Counted from the first letter of the stretch, positions 19,084-30,700 are shown. The stretch is 64,000 bases of DNA from Mycobacterium sp. GA-2829 (GCF_001499965.1 NZ_LQIT01000006.1:1-64000), one strand, 5' to 3'. Numbers and translations are program-made. The notes: a model not told the origin generated them from the sequence alone.

Positions 19084-20559
19084 ATGACTGCAGACCCCGT
19101 GACCTCGTCGGCGGCCGCTCCCGGCGCCGAGTACGCCGACACCGCGAGCGCCGCCTACCGGGCCGCGCTGCAGGTCATCGAATCCGTCGAACCACGGATC
19201 GCGGCGGCCACCCGCAAAGAGCTGGCCGACCAGCGGGATTCCCTCAAGCTGATCGCCAGCGAGAACTACGCGTCGCCGGCCGTGCTGCTGACCATGGGCA
19301 GCTGGCTGTCCGACAAATACGCCGAGGGCACGATCGGCCACCGGTTCTACGCGGGCTGCCAGAACGTCGACGTCGTCGAGAGCGTCGCCGCCGAACACGC
19401 CCGCGAACTGTTCGGTGCGCCGTACGCCTACGCCCAGCCGCACTCCGGTATCGACGCCAACCTGGTGGCCTTCTGGGCCATCCTGGCCACCCGGGTCGAG
19501 GCGCCGGGGCTGGCCGAACTCGGCGCCAAACATGTCAACGACCTCAACGAGGCGGACTGGGAGAGCCTGCGCAACAAGCTCGGCAATCAGCGGCTGCTCG
19601 GCATGTCGCTCGACGCGGGCGGTCACCTCACCCACGGGTTCCGCCCGAACATCAGCGGCAAGATGTTCCACCAGCGCAGCTACGGCACCGATCCGGAGAC
19701 CGGGCTGCTCGACTACGACAAGCTGGCCGAAGCCGCGCGTGAGTTCAAACCGCTGATCCTGGTTGGCGGCTACTCGGCCTACCCGCGGCGGGTCAACTTC
19801 GCCAAGCTGCGCGAGATCGCCGACGAGGTCGGCGCCCCGCTGATGGTCGACATGGCCCACTTCGCCGGTCTGGTCGCGGGCAAGGTCTTCACCGGCGACG
19901 AGGATCCGGTGCCGCACGCCCACGTCGTCACCACCACCACGCACAAGTCGCTGCGCGGACCGCGCGGCGGCCTGGTGCTGGCGCAGCCGGAGTACTCCGA
20001 CGCCGTCGACAAGGGCTGCCCGATGGTGCTCGGCGGACCGCTGTCGCACGTGATGGCCGCCAAGGCCGTCGCGCTCGCGGAGGCGCGCCAGCCGTCGTTC
20101 CAGGCCTACGCCCAGCGCGTCGCCGACAACGCCAAATCGCTGGCCGAGGGCTTCCTCAAGCGCGGCGCCCGCCTGGTCACCGGCGGCACCGACAACCACA
20201 TCGTGCTGCTCGACGTGACCAGCTTCGGGCTGACCGGCCGCCAGGCCGAGTCCGCGCTGCTCGACGCGGGCGTCGTCACCAACCGCAACTCGATCCCGGC
20301 CGACCCGAACGGCGCCTGGTACACCAGCGGCATCCGCTTCGGCACGCCGGCGCTGACCACGCGCGGCTTCGGCGCCGCGGAGTTCGACCGGGTGGCCGAA
20401 CTGGTCGTCGACGTGCTGAACAACACCCAGCCCACGCAGGCCTCCAACGGGCCCTCCAAAGCCAAGTACACGCTGGCCGACGGCACCGCCGAACGTGTGC
20501 ACGCGGCGTCGCAGGAGATGTTGGCGGCCAACCCGCTCTACCCGGGTCTGACGCTGTAG
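19084..20559 (+). CDS. glyA: Serine hydroxymethyltransferase, long form
   Basis: A 491-residue PLP enzyme. '[20 protein letters not shown]', 'HFAGLVAG' and the PLP Lys in '[14 protein letters not shown]' identify it. It interconverts serine and glycine with tetrahydrofolate, feeding one-carbon metabolism. Compared with the roughly 426-residue GlyA usual in M. tuberculosis and E. coli, it carries about 40 extra residues between 'QPHSGIDAN' and '[14 protein letters not shown]' (containing '[20 protein letters not shown]') and a longer N-terminus. This fits the long SHMT subtype found in some other bacteria. It occupies the glyA1 position upstream of desA2. Confidence 0.93.
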   Translation: MTADPVTSSAAAPGAEYADTASAAYRAALQVIESVEPRIAAATRKELADQRDSLKLIASENYASPAVLLTMGSWLSDKYAEGTIGHRFYAGCQNVDVVESVAAEHARELFGAPYAYAQPHSGIDANLVAFWAILATRVEAPGLAELGAKHVNDLNEADWESLRNKLGNQRLLGMSLDAGGHLTHGFRPNISGKMFHQRSYGTDPETGLLDYDKLAEAAREFKPLILVGGYSAYPRRVNFAKLREIADEVGAPLMVDMAHFAGLVAGKVFTGDEDPVPHAHVVTTTTHKSLRGPRGGLVLAQPEYSDAVDKGCPMVLGGPLSHVMAAKAVALAEARQPSFQAYAQRVADNAKSLAEGFLKRGARLVTGGTDNHIVLLDVTSFGLTGRQAESALLDAGVVTNRNSIPADPNGAWYTSGIRFGTPALTTRGFGAAEFDRVAELVVDVLNNTQPTQASNGPSKAKYTLADGTAERVHAASQEMLAANPLYPGLTL

Positions 20560-20577
20560 CGACGCGCCGACGGGAGT

Positions 20578-20607
20578 TTTACGATTCCCACAGAATTGGG
20601 TTAATGT
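20578..20607 (+). promoter_or_regulatory. Promoter of desA2, leaderless-type
   Basis: TTTACG (20578-20583), an 18-bp spacer and TAATGT (20602-20607) precede the desA2 ATG by 6 nt. This is the most complete -35/-10 pair I can read in the window. The local AT-rich run stands out against the surrounding GC content. Confidence 0.6.
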
Positions 20608-20613
20608 AACCGC

Positions 20614-21441
20614 ATGGCACAGAAACCTGTCCCTAACGCGCTGACCCTCGAGCTGGAGCCGGTCGTCAAGGACGAGCTCCGTCGCCACCTCGACTCCGAG
20701 GACCTCTGGTACGCGCACGATTACGTGCCGTTCGACCAGGGCGAGAACTTCGCGTTCCTCGGCGGCCGGGACTGGGATCCGTCGCAGGTGACGCTGCCCA
20801 AGCACGTCACCGACGCGGTCGAGATCCTGCTCATCACCAAGGACAACCTCGCCGGGTACCACCGCGAGCTCGTCGAGCACTTCATCCTCGAGGACAAGTG
20901 GGGCCGTTGGCTCGGCCGCTGGACCGCCGAGGAGCACCTGCACGCCGTCGCGCTGCGCAACTACCTCGTCGTCACCCGCGAGGTCGACCCCGCCGCCAAC
21001 GAAGACGTGCGCGTCGAGCACGTCATGAAGGGGTACCGCGCCGACCGGTTCAGCCAGATCGAGACGTTGGTGTTCATGACGTTCTTCGAGCAGTCGCACG
21101 CCGTGTTCACCCGCAACCTGGAAGCGCAGATCACCGAACCGGTGCTCAAGTCGCTGATCGGGCGGATCGCCGCCGACGAGGAGCGCCACGCGGTGTTCTT
21201 CGCCAACCTCGTCGCACACTGCCTGCAGACCCACCGCGACGAGACGCTCACCGCGATCGCCGCCCGCGCGGCCGAACTCGACGTCGTCGGCGCGGACATC
21301 GACGCCTACCGGGACAAGGTCGCGAACATGGCCGATGCGGGGATCTTCGACAAGGACCAGTTGCGCAAGGTCGTCACCGACCGGATCGCGGCCTGGGACG
21401 TCGCCGGTGAACCCGTGTTGCGGGAGTTCACGAACGCTTAA
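20614..21441 (+). CDS. desA2: Acyl-[ACP] desaturase DesA2
   Basis: A 275-residue soluble diiron desaturase, the same length as M. tuberculosis DesA2. The diiron ligands lie in 'TAEEHLHA' (E107, H110), E159 and 'ADEERHAVFF' (E189, H192). DesA proteins are implicated in desaturation steps of mycolic-acid precursor synthesis; DesA2 differs from plant-type enzymes and its exact substrate is unsettled. It has its own strong promoter and starts leaderless. It is followed by a GC-rich hairpin and then the phoAT/phoH2 genes, as at Rv1094-Rv1095. Confidence 0.95.
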   Translation: MAQKPVPNALTLELEPVVKDELRRHLDSEDLWYAHDYVPFDQGENFAFLGGRDWDPSQVTLPKHVTDAVEILLITKDNLAGYHRELVEHFILEDKWGRWLGRWTAEEHLHAVALRNYLVVTREVDPAANEDVRVEHVMKGYRADRFSQIETLVFMTFFEQSHAVFTRNLEAQITEPVLKSLIGRIAADEERHAVFFANLVAHCLQTHRDETLTAIAARAAELDVVGADIDAYRDKVANMADAGIFDKDQLRKVVTDRIAAWDVAGEPVLREFTNA

Positions 21442-21444
21442 CCT

Positions 21445-21469
21445 GGCGCGCGCCGGACACCGGCGCGCC
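21445..21469 (+). terminator. GC-rich hairpin after desA2
   Basis: GGCGCGCGCCGG (21445-21456) can pair with CCGGCGCGCC (21460-21469) around a 3-nt loop, with a 2-nt bulge. It starts 3 bp after the desA2 stop codon. There is no U-tract, as usual for mycobacterial terminators. Confidence 0.5.
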
Positions 21470-21496
21470 TGCAAGGCGCAGTCCCCGCCACGGGAG

Positions 21497-21502
21497 TAGC
21501 GT
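21497..21502 (+). promoter_or_regulatory. -10 box of the phoAT-phoH2 unit, leaderless-type
   Basis: TAGCGT ends 8 nt before the ATG at 21511. It supports expression of the small upstream frame. Confidence 0.4.
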
Positions 21503-21510
21503 CGGCTTCG

Positions 21511-21645
21511 ATGGCTAGCGAATTGCTCTGCTGTCCGGGCGGTACCCGATCGTTTCGATCACGAGAGGGCCGGCCCCGGCCCTGGTGCCGCAGTGTCCGC
21601 CGACAGGTTCGCGGGGGACCCGCGGATACCAGGAGCGCTACGTGA
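21511..21645 (+). CDS. Small Arg-rich protein overlapping phoH2, candidate PhoAT
   Basis: An unbroken 44-residue frame begins ATG GCT AGC and ends in a TGA that overlaps the phoH2 GTG start (GTGA). It encodes about 11 Arg residues, two adjacent Cys, and no hydrophobic helix. Mycobacterial phoH2 genes are described as being preceded by an overlapping small gene, phoAT, proposed as a toxin-antitoxin-like partner. Position and overlap fit; I could not compare the amino-acid sequence. The TAGCGT box upstream supports transcription from just before the ATG. Confidence 0.55.
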   Translation: MASELLCCPGGTRSFRSREGRPRPWCRSVRRQVRGGPADTRSAT

Positions 21646-22955
21646 CCGATTCGCCTCTCCGGACCTACGTGCTCGACACCTCCGTGTTGCTGTCCGATCC
21701 CTGGGCCACAACGCGGTTCGCTGAGCACGAGGTGGTCGTCCCGCTGGTGGTCATCAGTGAGTTGGAAGCCAAACGGCACCACCACGAGCTGGGTTGGTTC
21801 GCACGGCAGGCGTTGCGCCTGTTCGACGACCTGCGGCTCGAGCACGGTCGCCTCGATCAGCCGATCCCCGTCGGCGACGAGGGCGGGACGCTGCACGTCG
21901 AGCTGAACCACAGCGACCCCACGGTGCTGCCTGCCGGGTTCCGCAATGACAGCAATGACGCCAGGATCCTCACGGTGGCAGCCAATCTCGCGGCCGAGGG
22001 TAAGAACGTCACGCTGGTCAGCAAGGACATCCCGCTGCGGGTGAAGGCCGGTGCGGTCGGCCTGGCCGCCGACGAGTACCACGCCCAGGACGTCGTGGTC
22101 TCCGGCTGGACCGGGATGGCCGAGATCGACGTGACCGGCGACGAGATCGACGAACTGTTCGCCGACGGGGAGATCGACCTCGGTGCGGCCCGGGATCTGC
22201 CGTGCCACACCGGGATTCGGCTGCTCGGCGGCAACTCGCATGCGCTCGGCCGGGTCAACGCCGCCAAACGCGTGCAGCTGGTGCGAGGGGATCGCGAGGT
22301 GTTCGGCCTCCGGGGAAGGTCAGCCGAACAGCGCGTCGCCCTCGATCTGCTGCAGGACGAATCGGTCGGCATCGTCTCGCTCGGCGGTAAGGCGGGCACC
22401 GGCAAGTCGGCGCTCGCGCTGTGCGCGGGCCTGGAGGCGGTGCTGGAACGGCGCACGCAGCGCAAGGTCGTGGTGTTCCGGCCGCTCTACGCCGTCGGCG
22501 GACAGGATCTGGGTTACCTGCCCGGCAGTGAGAGCGACAAGATGGGGCCGTGGGCGCAGGCGGTCTTCGACACCCTCGAAGGGCTCGCCAGCCCCGCGGT
22601 GCTCGAGGAGGTGCTCTCGCGCGGGATGCTGGAAGTGTTGCCGCTCACTCACATCCGTGGCCGGTCGCTGCACGATTCGTTCGTGATCGTCGACGAGGCG
22701 CAGTCGCTGGAGCGCAACGTACTGCTGACCGTGCTGTCGAGGTTGGGCGCCGGGTCTCGGGTGGTGCTCACCCACGACGTCGCCCAGCGGGACAACCTGC
22801 GCGTCGGCCGCCACGACGGCGTCGCGGCGGTGATCGAGAAGCTCAAGGGCCACCCGCTGTTCGCCCACATCACCCTGCAGCGCAGTGAACGCTCGCCGAT
22901 CGCCGCGCTGGTGACCGAGATGCTCGAGGAGATCAGCCCCGGCGCACTGCCGTGA
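21642..22955 (+). CDS. phoH2: PhoH2: PIN-domain RNase fused to PhoH-type ATPase
   Basis: A 437-residue two-domain protein. The N-terminal PIN domain (about 8-150) has the acidic residues D12, D106 and D129 expected for a metal-dependent RNase. The PhoH domain (about 225-437) has Walker A 'GGKAGTGKS' at 248-256 and Walker B '[11 protein letters not shown]'. Mycobacterial PhoH2 is described as a sequence-specific RNA helicase and RNase. The GTG at 21642 is preceded by AGGAG at a 6-nt spacing and overlaps the upstream small frame by 4 bp. Rv1095 locus. Confidence 0.93.
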   Translation: MTDSPLRTYVLDTSVLLSDPWATTRFAEHEVVVPLVVISELEAKRHHHELGWFARQALRLFDDLRLEHGRLDQPIPVGDEGGTLHVELNHSDPTVLPAGFRNDSNDARILTVAANLAAEGKNVTLVSKDIPLRVKAGAVGLAADEYHAQDVVVSGWTGMAEIDVTGDEIDELFADGEIDLGAARDLPCHTGIRLLGGNSHALGRVNAAKRVQLVRGDREVFGLRGRSAEQRVALDLLQDESVGIVSLGGKAGTGKSALALCAGLEAVLERRTQRKVVVFRPLYAVGGQDLGYLPGSESDKMGPWAQAVFDTLEGLASPAVLEEVLSRGMLEVLPLTHIRGRSLHDSFVIVDEAQSLERNVLLTVLSRLGAGSRVVLTHDVAQRDNLRVGRHDGVAAVIEKLKGHPLFAHITLQRSERSPIAALVTEMLEEISPGALP

Positions 22956-22961
22956 CGCGGT

Positions 22962-23010
22962 GATTTCGGTGTCGTTGGTTGCGGTGCGCGCAACCAACGA
23001 CACCGAAGTC
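22962..23010. terminator. Hairpin of the GATTTCGGTGTxGTTGGTTGCG family (copy 1)
   Basis: 22-bp arms (22962-22983 and 22989-23010) pair with one mismatch around a 5-nt loop. It lies between phoH2 and devR. The arm differs from the copy at 27465 by a single base. Confidence 0.65.
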
Positions 23011-23026
23011 GTGTGAGACTGGGGGC

Positions 23027-23671
23027 ATGATCCGGGTCTTCCTCGTCGACGATCACGAGGTGGTGCGGCGCGGTCTCATCGACCTGCTGGGCGCCGACCC
23101 CGAACTCGACGTGGTGGGCGAAGCCGACTCCGTCGCTTCGGCGTTGGCCCGCATCCCCGCCCTACAACCCGACGTCGCCGTCCTCGACGTGCGGCTACCC
23201 GACGGCAACGGCATCGAGCTGTGCCGGGAACTGTTGTCGCGGCTGCCCGATCTGCGGTGCCTGATGTTGACGTCGTTCACCTCCGACGAGGCGATGCTCG
23301 ACGCGATCCTCGCCGGCGCCAGTGGATACGTCGTCAAGGACATCAAGGGAATGGAGCTCGCGCAGGCCATCAAGGACGTCGGGGCGGGCCGCTCACTGCT
23401 GGACAACCGCGCCGCGGCCGCACTGATGTCGAAACTGCGTGGCGACGCCGAACGTTCCGATCCGCTCTCCGGGCTCTCCGCGCAGGAGCGGGTGCTGCTC
23501 GACCTGCTTGGCGAAGGGTTGACCAACAAGCAGATCGCCGCGCGGATGTTCCTGGCCGAGAAGACGGTCAAGAACTACGTGTCCCGGCTGCTGGCCAAAC
23601 TCGGGATGGAGCGGCGCACCCAGGCCGCGGTGTTCGTGTCGAAACTCGACCGGCCGGCGCGCGGTGGCGGC

Positions 23672-23674
<3 letters not shown>
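23027..23674 (+). CDS. devR: Hypoxia/dormancy response regulator DevR (DosR)
   Basis: A 215-residue NarL-family regulator nearly identical in pattern to M. tuberculosis DosR. The receiver domain (1-120) has the phospho-acceptor D54 in '[13 protein letters not shown]' and K104 in 'YVVKDIKG'. The LuxR-type HTH (about 147-205) contains '[20 protein letters not shown]', with K179, K182 and N183, the base-contacting residues of DosR. It activates dormancy genes under hypoxia or NO when phosphorylated by DevS. The ATG at 23027 gives the standard N-terminus. It is followed 9 bp later by devS. Confidence 0.95.
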
Positions 23675-25360
<1,686 letters not shown>

Positions 25361-25361
25361 G

Positions 25362-26309
25362 CTACGGCAGCGGTCGTCGCGGGGTGGCGGGCAGCGGCGC
25401 CGCGTCGGCGGGCGCCCAGCCGATGCGCAGCAGCATCTGCGGGTGGGCGCGGCATTCGAAGATTTCCTCCCGCAACGCCCATCGGGTCTCGCGGATCTCC
25501 AGCGGTTCGGTGACCGGACAGCTCGCCAGGCCGATCGCCGTCGCGGTGAGCAGCACGACGCTGGTGGCCTCCCCGGCGCGCAGCCGGGCCAGCGCGTCGT
25601 CGTCGCGGGTGCCCAGCGCCAGCACGACGGCGTGGTCGGTGCCCCCGGCGCCCGCGCGCACCGAGCCGCTGCCCGCGAACACCCGCGCCGGCACCGTCGC
25701 GGCCATGTCGGGGGACGGCACGTTGGCCGCGGGCACTCCGGCCACCGCTCCGTAGCGGCCGCTCCACATGGTGAGTTCGCGAAGGTAGCCGTCGTCGTGC
25801 AGGTGGGTGTCCATGGCCCGTTCGACGGCCGCGCGCAGCCCGCTCATTGATTCCACCCGGCGCAGGGAGACCCCGCCGCGCGCCGCCCGCGCCCCCATCA
25901 CCGCGATGTCGGCGGGGGACACCTCCCGGCTGCTGTACCGCCTGCGGTCGGTGCGGCGGCCCGGGATTGCCGCGGCGAGCGCGCGTTCCGTGTCGGTCGG
26001 TGGACGAGGTGAAAATATCAGCGAGGCAAGATGATTCGGGTCAGAGCCGGGGAAGCGGTGGACACGCGCCTGCCAGCCCAGCGCGGCGAACGCGACGACG
26101 GCGTGATGCAGTGTCGCACCGCAGCTGAGCATCAGGTCGCGGCCGTCGGGGTCGATGTGCCGCAGGTGCAGTTCGGGTACGGCGAACAGGTCCAGACGGT
26201 CGGTGCCCGCACGCCAGCGCCACGGCTGGCTGTTGTGCACCGACGGGGCCCGAATGGCCGACGCCAGCGCCGTGCGCACGGTGTCGGCGTCGGGGAAGCT
26301 GGTCACCAT
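25362..26309 (-). CDS. Acg-family nitroreductase-fold protein
   Basis: A 315-residue protein. 'AIRAPSVHNSQPWRWRAG' and 'DPDGRDLMLSCGATLHHAVVAFAALGW' are signatures of the Acg (Rv2032/Rv3127/Rv3131) family, a pseudo-nitroreductase fold with a fused pair of domains and a lid covering the flavin site. In M. tuberculosis these genes are strongly DosR-induced; a flavin-sequestering role has been proposed. It ends 1 bp from the devS stop and starts downstream of a candidate DosR box. Assignment to the DosR regulon is inferred from this context. Confidence 0.88.
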   Translation of the reverse strand: MVTSFPDADTVRTALASAIRAPSVHNSQPWRWRAGTDRLDLFAVPELHLRHIDPDGRDLMLSCGATLHHAVVAFAALGWQARVHRFPGSDPNHLASLIFSPRPPTDTERALAAAIPGRRTDRRRYSSREVSPADIAVMGARAARGGVSLRRVESMSGLRAAVERAMDTHLHDDGYLRELTMWSGRYGAVAGVPAANVPSPDMAATVPARVFAGSGSVRAGAGGTDHAVVLALGTRDDDALARLRAGEATSVVLLTATAIGLASCPVTEPLEIRETRWALREEIFECRAHPQMLLRIGWAPADAAPLPATPRRPLP

Positions 26310-26340
26310 TCCAGGATCACCCGGTGGCGGGGCGCCGGGT

Positions 26341-26355
26341 AGGGCACAAAGGCCT
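26341..26355 (-). promoter_or_regulatory. Candidate DosR box upstream of the Acg-family gene
   Basis: On the minus strand this reads AGGCCTTTGTGCCCT, matching 9 of 12 specified positions of the DosR motif GGGACTTNNGNCCCT. It lies 32 nt upstream of the ATG at 26309, where a DosR-activated promoter would place it. The other side faces the divergent SDR gene. Confidence 0.45.
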
Positions 26356-26389
26356 GATTCAACGGCGATCACCCGGGTATTGACCGACC

Positions 26390-27466
26390 ATGGCCACACG
26401 CGTCGTGATCACCGGAGCCAGCGGGAACGTCGGAACAGCGCTGCTGCAGCGGCTCGCCGACGCCGGCGGATACGAGGTCACCGGCGTCACACGGCGCAAA
26501 CCGCCCGAGACCGGCATCTACCGGTCGGCGCAGTGGCGCCAACTCGACCTCGCCGACCACGACGCCACCACCCGGCTGCAAGCGGTCATGCGCGACGCCG
26601 ACTCCGTCGTACACCTCGCCTGGGGGTTCCAGCCCACCCGCAACGTCGCTTACCTGGACGCGGTCGGTGTCGGCGGCACCAGGGCGGTGCTGCGCGCCGC
26701 CGTCGTCGCCGAGGTCGGGCAGCTGGTGCACATGTCGTCGGTCGGTACCTACGCACCCGGTCGGTACGGGCAGTACGTCGACGAGACGTGGTCGACCGCG
26801 GGCGTGGACACCTCGGCCTACAGCCGCGCCAAATCGGCCGCCGAGCAGATCCTCGACGACTACGAGCGCAACCACTCCGACGGTCTGACCATCGCGCGCA
26901 TGCGACCCGGATTCATCGTGCAACGTAACGCCGCGGGCGGTCTGCGCCGGTACACGCTGCCCGCGTTCATCGAACCGCGCTGGCTGCGATTCCTGCCGGT
27001 GCTGCCGCTCGACCGGAGCCTGGTCGTGCCGATCATCCACGCCGAGGACGTCGCCGACGCGATCGCCCGGACCGTGGAACGCCGCGCGGGCGGACCGTTC
27101 AACCTGATGGCCGACCCGCCGGTGCGCCGCAACGACATCGCCGAAGTCCTCGGGGCGTACCCGGTGCACGTGCCGTCGTCGCTGCTGCGGCCCGCGGTCG
27201 CGGTGTCGTGGCGGGCGCGGCTGCAGCCGATTGACGAGGGGTGGCTGGACATGGCGTTCACCGTGCCGCTGCTCGACACCGGCCGCGCGCAGTCCGAACT
27301 CGGCTGGTCGCCGGCACGGACGTCGCTGGAGGCGCTGGTCGACATGGGTGAGGGGTTCAAGAACTGCGCGGACACCGAGAGCCCGGTGCTGTCCTACCGC
27401 GGCCCGCTCGACAGCATGTTGCGCGATCTACGGGCAGGCCCGATCACCGACCGCAAGGTCCCGTGA
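26390..27466 (+). CDS. NAD(P)-dependent epimerase/dehydratase (extended SDR)
   Basis: A 358-residue protein. The Rossmann motif 'VVITGASGNVGTALL' is at the N-terminus and the catalytic Tyr-Lys pair is in 'YSRAKSAAEQ'. 'VPIIHAEDVADAIARTV' is the conserved C-terminal block of extended SDRs. The substrate is unknown; atypical nucleotide-sugar or hydroxysteroid-type reactions are both possible. It is divergent from the Acg gene, and a GGGTAT element 9 nt before the ATG may be its -10. It is convergent with fum, and its stop codon runs into the hairpin that follows. Confidence 0.82.
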   Translation: MATRVVITGASGNVGTALLQRLADAGGYEVTGVTRRKPPETGIYRSAQWRQLDLADHDATTRLQAVMRDADSVVHLAWGFQPTRNVAYLDAVGVGGTRAVLRAAVVAEVGQLVHMSSVGTYAPGRYGQYVDETWSTAGVDTSAYSRAKSAAEQILDDYERNHSDGLTIARMRPGFIVQRNAAGGLRRYTLPAFIEPRWLRFLPVLPLDRSLVVPIIHAEDVADAIARTVERRAGGPFNLMADPPVRRNDIAEVLGAYPVHVPSSLLRPAVAVSWRARLQPIDEGWLDMAFTVPLLDTGRAQSELGWSPARTSLEALVDMGEGFKNCADTESPVLSYRGPLDSMLRDLRAGPITDRKVP

Positions 27467-27513
27467 TTTCGGTGTAGTTGGTTGCGCTCACCGCAACCAA
27501 CTACACCGAAATC
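27465..27513. terminator. Hairpin of the GATTTCGGTGTxGTTGGTTGCG family (copy 2)
   Basis: Perfect 22-bp arms (27465-27486 and 27492-27513) enclose a 5-nt loop. It sits between the convergent epimerase and fum genes, 5 bp from the fum stop codon, and can act in both directions. Confidence 0.7.
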
Positions 27514-27518
27514 GCAGA

Positions 27519-28934
27519 TCAGGAGCCGTCTTTGACCTTCGCCATCGCCAGCACGTCGAGGCGACGGTCGAGTTCCTCCTCGGAGAGCTTCTCGCCGATC
27601 AGCCCGCGGTCGATGACCGTCTGGCGGATCGTCTTGCGCTCCTTGAGCGCTTCCTTGGCGACCTTGGCGGCCTCCTCGTAGCCGATCGCCGAGTTCAGCG
27701 GCGTCACGATCGACGGCGAGGACTCCGCCTGCGAGCGCATGTGCTCTTCGTTGGCCACCAGACCGTCGATGCACCGCTCGGCGAACAGCCGCGACACGTT
27801 GGTCAGCAGCTTGAACGACTCGAGCAGGTTGCGGGCCATCATCGGGATGTAGACGTTCAGCTCGAACGCGCCGGCCGCACCGCCCCACGCGATCGCGGCG
27901 TCGTTACCGACCACCTGCGCGGCGACCTGCGTGACCGCTTCGGGCAGAACCGGATTGACTTTGCCCGGCATGATCGAGCTGCCCGGCTGCAGATCCGGCA
28001 GCTGGATCTCGGCCAGCCCGGTCAGCGGCCCCGACCCCATCCAGCGGACGTCGTTGGCGATCTTGGTCAGCGACACCGCGATGGTGCGCAGCGCACCGGA
28101 GGCCTCGACCAGCCCGTCGCGGGCGGCCTGCGCCTCGAACGAGTCCTTGGCCGTGCGCAGTTCAGCGATCCCGGTCTGGTCGACGAGCACCTCGACGACC
28201 TTCGCGCCGAACCCGTCGGGGGCGTTGAGCCCGGTGCCGACGGCGGTGCCGCCGATCGCCAGCTCACCCAGCCGTGGCAGCGTCGCCTTCACCCGTTCTA
28301 TACCGGCCTCGATCTGGCGGGCGTACCCGCCGAACTCCTGGCCCAGCGTCACCGGCACCGCGTCCATCAAGTGCGTACGGCCGGACTTCACCACGGTCCG
28401 CCACTGCCGCGCCTTGCCCGCCAGCGACTCGTGCAGCACCTCGAGCGCCGGGATCAGGTGGCGCACAGCGGCTTCGGTGGCCGCGATGTGGGTGGCGGTC
28501 GGGAACGTGTCGTTGGAGCTCTGCGACATGTTCACGTCGTCGTTCGGGTGCACGGTCACGCCGTTGCGCGCGGCGATCGACGCGATGACCTCGTTGGTGT
28601 TCATGTTCGAGCTGGTGCCCGAACCGGTCTGGAACACGTCGATCGGGAACTGGTCGTCGTGCTGCCCGTCGGCGATCTCCGCCGCGGCGGCGATGATCGC
28701 GTCGGCCTTCTCCGGCGCCAGCAGCCCGAGGTCCTTGTTCACCTGGGCGCACGCGCCTTTGAGCAGTCCGAGTGCGCGGATCTGGGTGCGCTCGAGGCCG
28801 CGGTGCGAGATCGGGAAGTTCTCGACGGCGCGCTGGGTCTGCGCGCGCCACAGCGCAGCCTTGGGCACCCGGACCTCGCCCATGGTGTCGTGCTCGATGC
28901 GGTACTCGGTCTCGACTTCGTTGTCGGCGGTCAT
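27519..28934 (-). CDS. fum: Fumarate hydratase, class II
   Basis: A 471-residue homotetramer-type enzyme. '[14 protein letters not shown]', '[18 protein letters not shown]' and the signature '[15 protein letters not shown]' identify the fumarase/aspartase superfamily, class II fumarase branch. It is iron-independent and converts fumarate to malate in the TCA cycle. Start ATG at 28934 with AAAGG 7 nt upstream; an ATG at 28949 would add five residues. It lies 23 bp downstream of glpX and is probably co-transcribed. Rv1098c locus. Confidence 0.96.
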   Translation of the reverse strand: MTADNEVETEYRIEHDTMGEVRVPKAALWRAQTQRAVENFPISHRGLERTQIRALGLLKGACAQVNKDLGLLAPEKADAIIAAAAEIADGQHDDQFPIDVFQTGSGTSSNMNTNEVIASIAARNGVTVHPNDDVNMSQSSNDTFPTATHIAATEAAVRHLIPALEVLHESLAGKARQWRTVVKSGRTHLMDAVPVTLGQEFGGYARQIEAGIERVKATLPRLGELAIGGTAVGTGLNAPDGFGAKVVEVLVDQTGIAELRTAKDSFEAQAARDGLVEASGALRTIAVSLTKIANDVRWMGSGPLTGLAEIQLPDLQPGSSIMPGKVNPVLPEAVTQVAAQVVGNDAAIAWGGAAGAFELNVYIPMMARNLLESFKLLTNVSRLFAERCIDGLVANEEHMRSQAESSPSIVTPLNSAIGYEEAAKVAKEALKERKTIRQTVIDRGLIGEKLSEEELDRRLDVLAMAKVKDGS

Positions 28935-28957
28935 GAAAACCTTTCTCATCCAGGTCT

Positions 28958-29986
28958 TTACGGCAGGGGGTAGGCGGCGTTGCTGTCACCGGTGAAGTCG
29001 ACAGCGGAGTACTCGTTGAGTTTGGACAGCCGGTGGTAGGCCTCGATCATGCGGACGGTGCCCGACTTGGAGCGCATCACGATCGACTGGGTGGTGCACC
29101 CGCCGCCGACGTAGCGCACACCCTGCAGCAGGTCGCCGTCGGTGACGCCGGTCGCACAGAAGAACACGTTCTCCCCGGACACCAGGTCCTCGGTCTTGAG
29201 CACCCGGTCGATGTCGTGACCCGCATCGATCGCCTTCTGCCGCTCCTCGTCGTCCTTGGGGGCGAGCTGGGCATGGATGGCGCCGCCCATGCAGCGGATC
29301 GCGGCGGCGGTGATGATGCCCTCCGGGGTGCCGCCGATACCGGCCAGCATGTCGGTGCCCGAGTTCGGCCGGCACGCCGAGATCGCGCCCGCGACGTCGC
29401 CGTCGGAGATCAGCCGGATGCGGGCGCCTGCGTCACGGACGTCGGCGATGAGCTGTTCGTGGCGCGGGCGGTCCAGGATGCAGACCGTCACGTCGCGGAC
29501 CGACAGGCCCTTGACCTTCGCCACCGCGCGGATGTTCTCGCCGATCGGCGCGGTGATGTCGATGGCGTCGACGGCGTCCGGGCCGACGGCGATCTTGTTC
29601 ATGTAGAACACCGCCGACGGGTCGAACATCGCACCGCGCTCGGCGACCGCCAGGACCGAGATCGCGTTCGGCATACCTTTGCTCATCAGCGTGGTGCCGT
29701 CGATCGGGTCGACGGCGAAGTCGCAGTCCGGTCCGTCGCCGTTGCCGACCTCTTCGCCGTTGTAGAGCATCGGGGCGTTGTCCTTCTCGCCCTCGCCGAT
29801 CACGACGACACCGCGCATGGACACCGAGTTGACCAGCTCGCGCATGGCGTCGACGGCCGCACCGTCGCCGCCTTCCTTGTCCCCGCGACCCACCCAGCGG
29901 CCGGCGGCCATGGCCCCGGCCTCGGTGACGCGGACGAGTTCGAGGGCGAGGTTGCGATCAGGGGCTTCCCTGCGGCGATCGGGCAT
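28958..29986 (-). CDS. glpX: Fructose-1,6-bisphosphatase, class II
   Basis: A 342-residue enzyme. '[12 protein letters not shown]', '[10 protein letters not shown]' (D93-D96) and '[12 protein letters not shown]' are the metal- and substrate-binding blocks of GlpX. It hydrolyses fructose-1,6-bisphosphate in gluconeogenesis; mycobacteria rely on this class for growth on lipids and glycerol. The ATG at 29986 is divergent from the DUF4245 gene. It pairs with fum immediately downstream. Rv1099c locus. Confidence 0.96.
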   Translation of the reverse strand: MPDRRREAPDRNLALELVRVTEAGAMAAGRWVGRGDKEGGDGAAVDAMRELVNSVSMRGVVVIGEGEKDNAPMLYNGEEVGNGDGPDCDFAVDPIDGTTLMSKGMPNAISVLAVAERGAMFDPSAVFYMNKIAVGPDAVDAIDITAPIGENIRAVAKVKGLSVRDVTVCILDRPRHEQLIADVRDAGARIRLISDGDVAGAISACRPNSGTDMLAGIGGTPEGIITAAAIRCMGGAIHAQLAPKDDEERQKAIDAGHDIDRVLKTEDLVSGENVFFCATGVTDGDLLQGVRYVGGGCTTQSIVMRSKSGTVRMIEAYHRLSKLNEYSAVDFTGDSNAAYPLP

Positions 29987-30040
29987 GCGGGTGATTGTCC
30001 CAGAAGCCGCTCACCATCGGGAGGCTGGGATACTGGCGGC

Positions 30041-30700
30041 ATGACCGTCGACCCGAGCCAACCGGACCCGACCCCGTCCGAGTGGGCCGGCCCCGCGCCG
30101 CGGGAGGCGAAGCCGCGGGTGCTACAGGACGGGCGCGACATGTTCTGGTCGCTGGCCCCGCTGATCGTGGCCTGCATCGTGCTCGCGGGTCTGCTCGGCA
30201 TGTGTTCGTTCCAGGGTCGCGGCCCGACCGAAGGTGCGCCCCCCGCCTTCGACGCCCCCACGGCCCTGCAGGCCGACGCCGACGCACTCGACATCCCGAT
30301 CCGGCTGCCCGCACTGCCCGACAACTGGCGGGCCAACAGCGGCGGCCGTGCCGGGATCGAGGCCGGCGCGACCGATCCGGCCACCGGTCAGCCGACCCGC
30401 GCGGTGGTGTCACGGGTCGGTTATCTGGCGCCCAGCGGGCACTACGTGAGCCTCACACAGAGCAACGCCGACGAGGCCGCCCTGGTCGAATCGATCAACC
30501 CGGGCCTCGTCCCGTCCGGCGCCCAGGACGTCGACGGGGTCGACTGGGTCGTCTACCAGGGCGGTGAGGACACCGAACCGGTGTGGACGACCCGGCTGCC
30601 CGGTAACGCGCAACTCGCGATCACCGGCGCGGGCAGCCCCGAGGAGTTCCGCACACTCGCGGCCGCGACCCAGAAGCAGCAGCCCCTGGAGAAGCGATGA
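30041..30700 (+). CDS. DUF4245 membrane-anchored protein (Rv1100-like)
   Basis: A 219-residue protein with a Pro-rich cytosolic start, one transmembrane helix at about 36-56 (SLAPLIVACIVLAGLLGMCSF), and an extracytoplasmic domain that is DUF4245. No catalytic motif is visible. Orthologues lie beside glpX in mycobacteria. Its stop overlaps the start of the next gene (ATGA), so the two are translationally coupled. Function unknown. Confidence 0.82.
   Translation: MTVDPSQPDPTPSEWAGPAPREAKPRVLQDGRDMFWSLAPLIVACIVLAGLLGMCSFQGRGPTEGAPPAFDAPTALQADADALDIPIRLPALPDNWRANSGGRAGIEAGATDPATGQPTRAVVSRVGYLAPSGHYVSLTQSNADEAALVESINPGLVPSGAQDVDGVDWVVYQGGEDTEPVWTTRLPGNAQLAITGAGSPEEFRTLAAATQKQQPLEKR

Noticed and set aside
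19012-21474. 820-codon minus-strand frame opposite glyA and desA2
   Set aside because: Low-complexity Arg/Gly/Val-rich translation that mirrors the codons of two well-identified genes.
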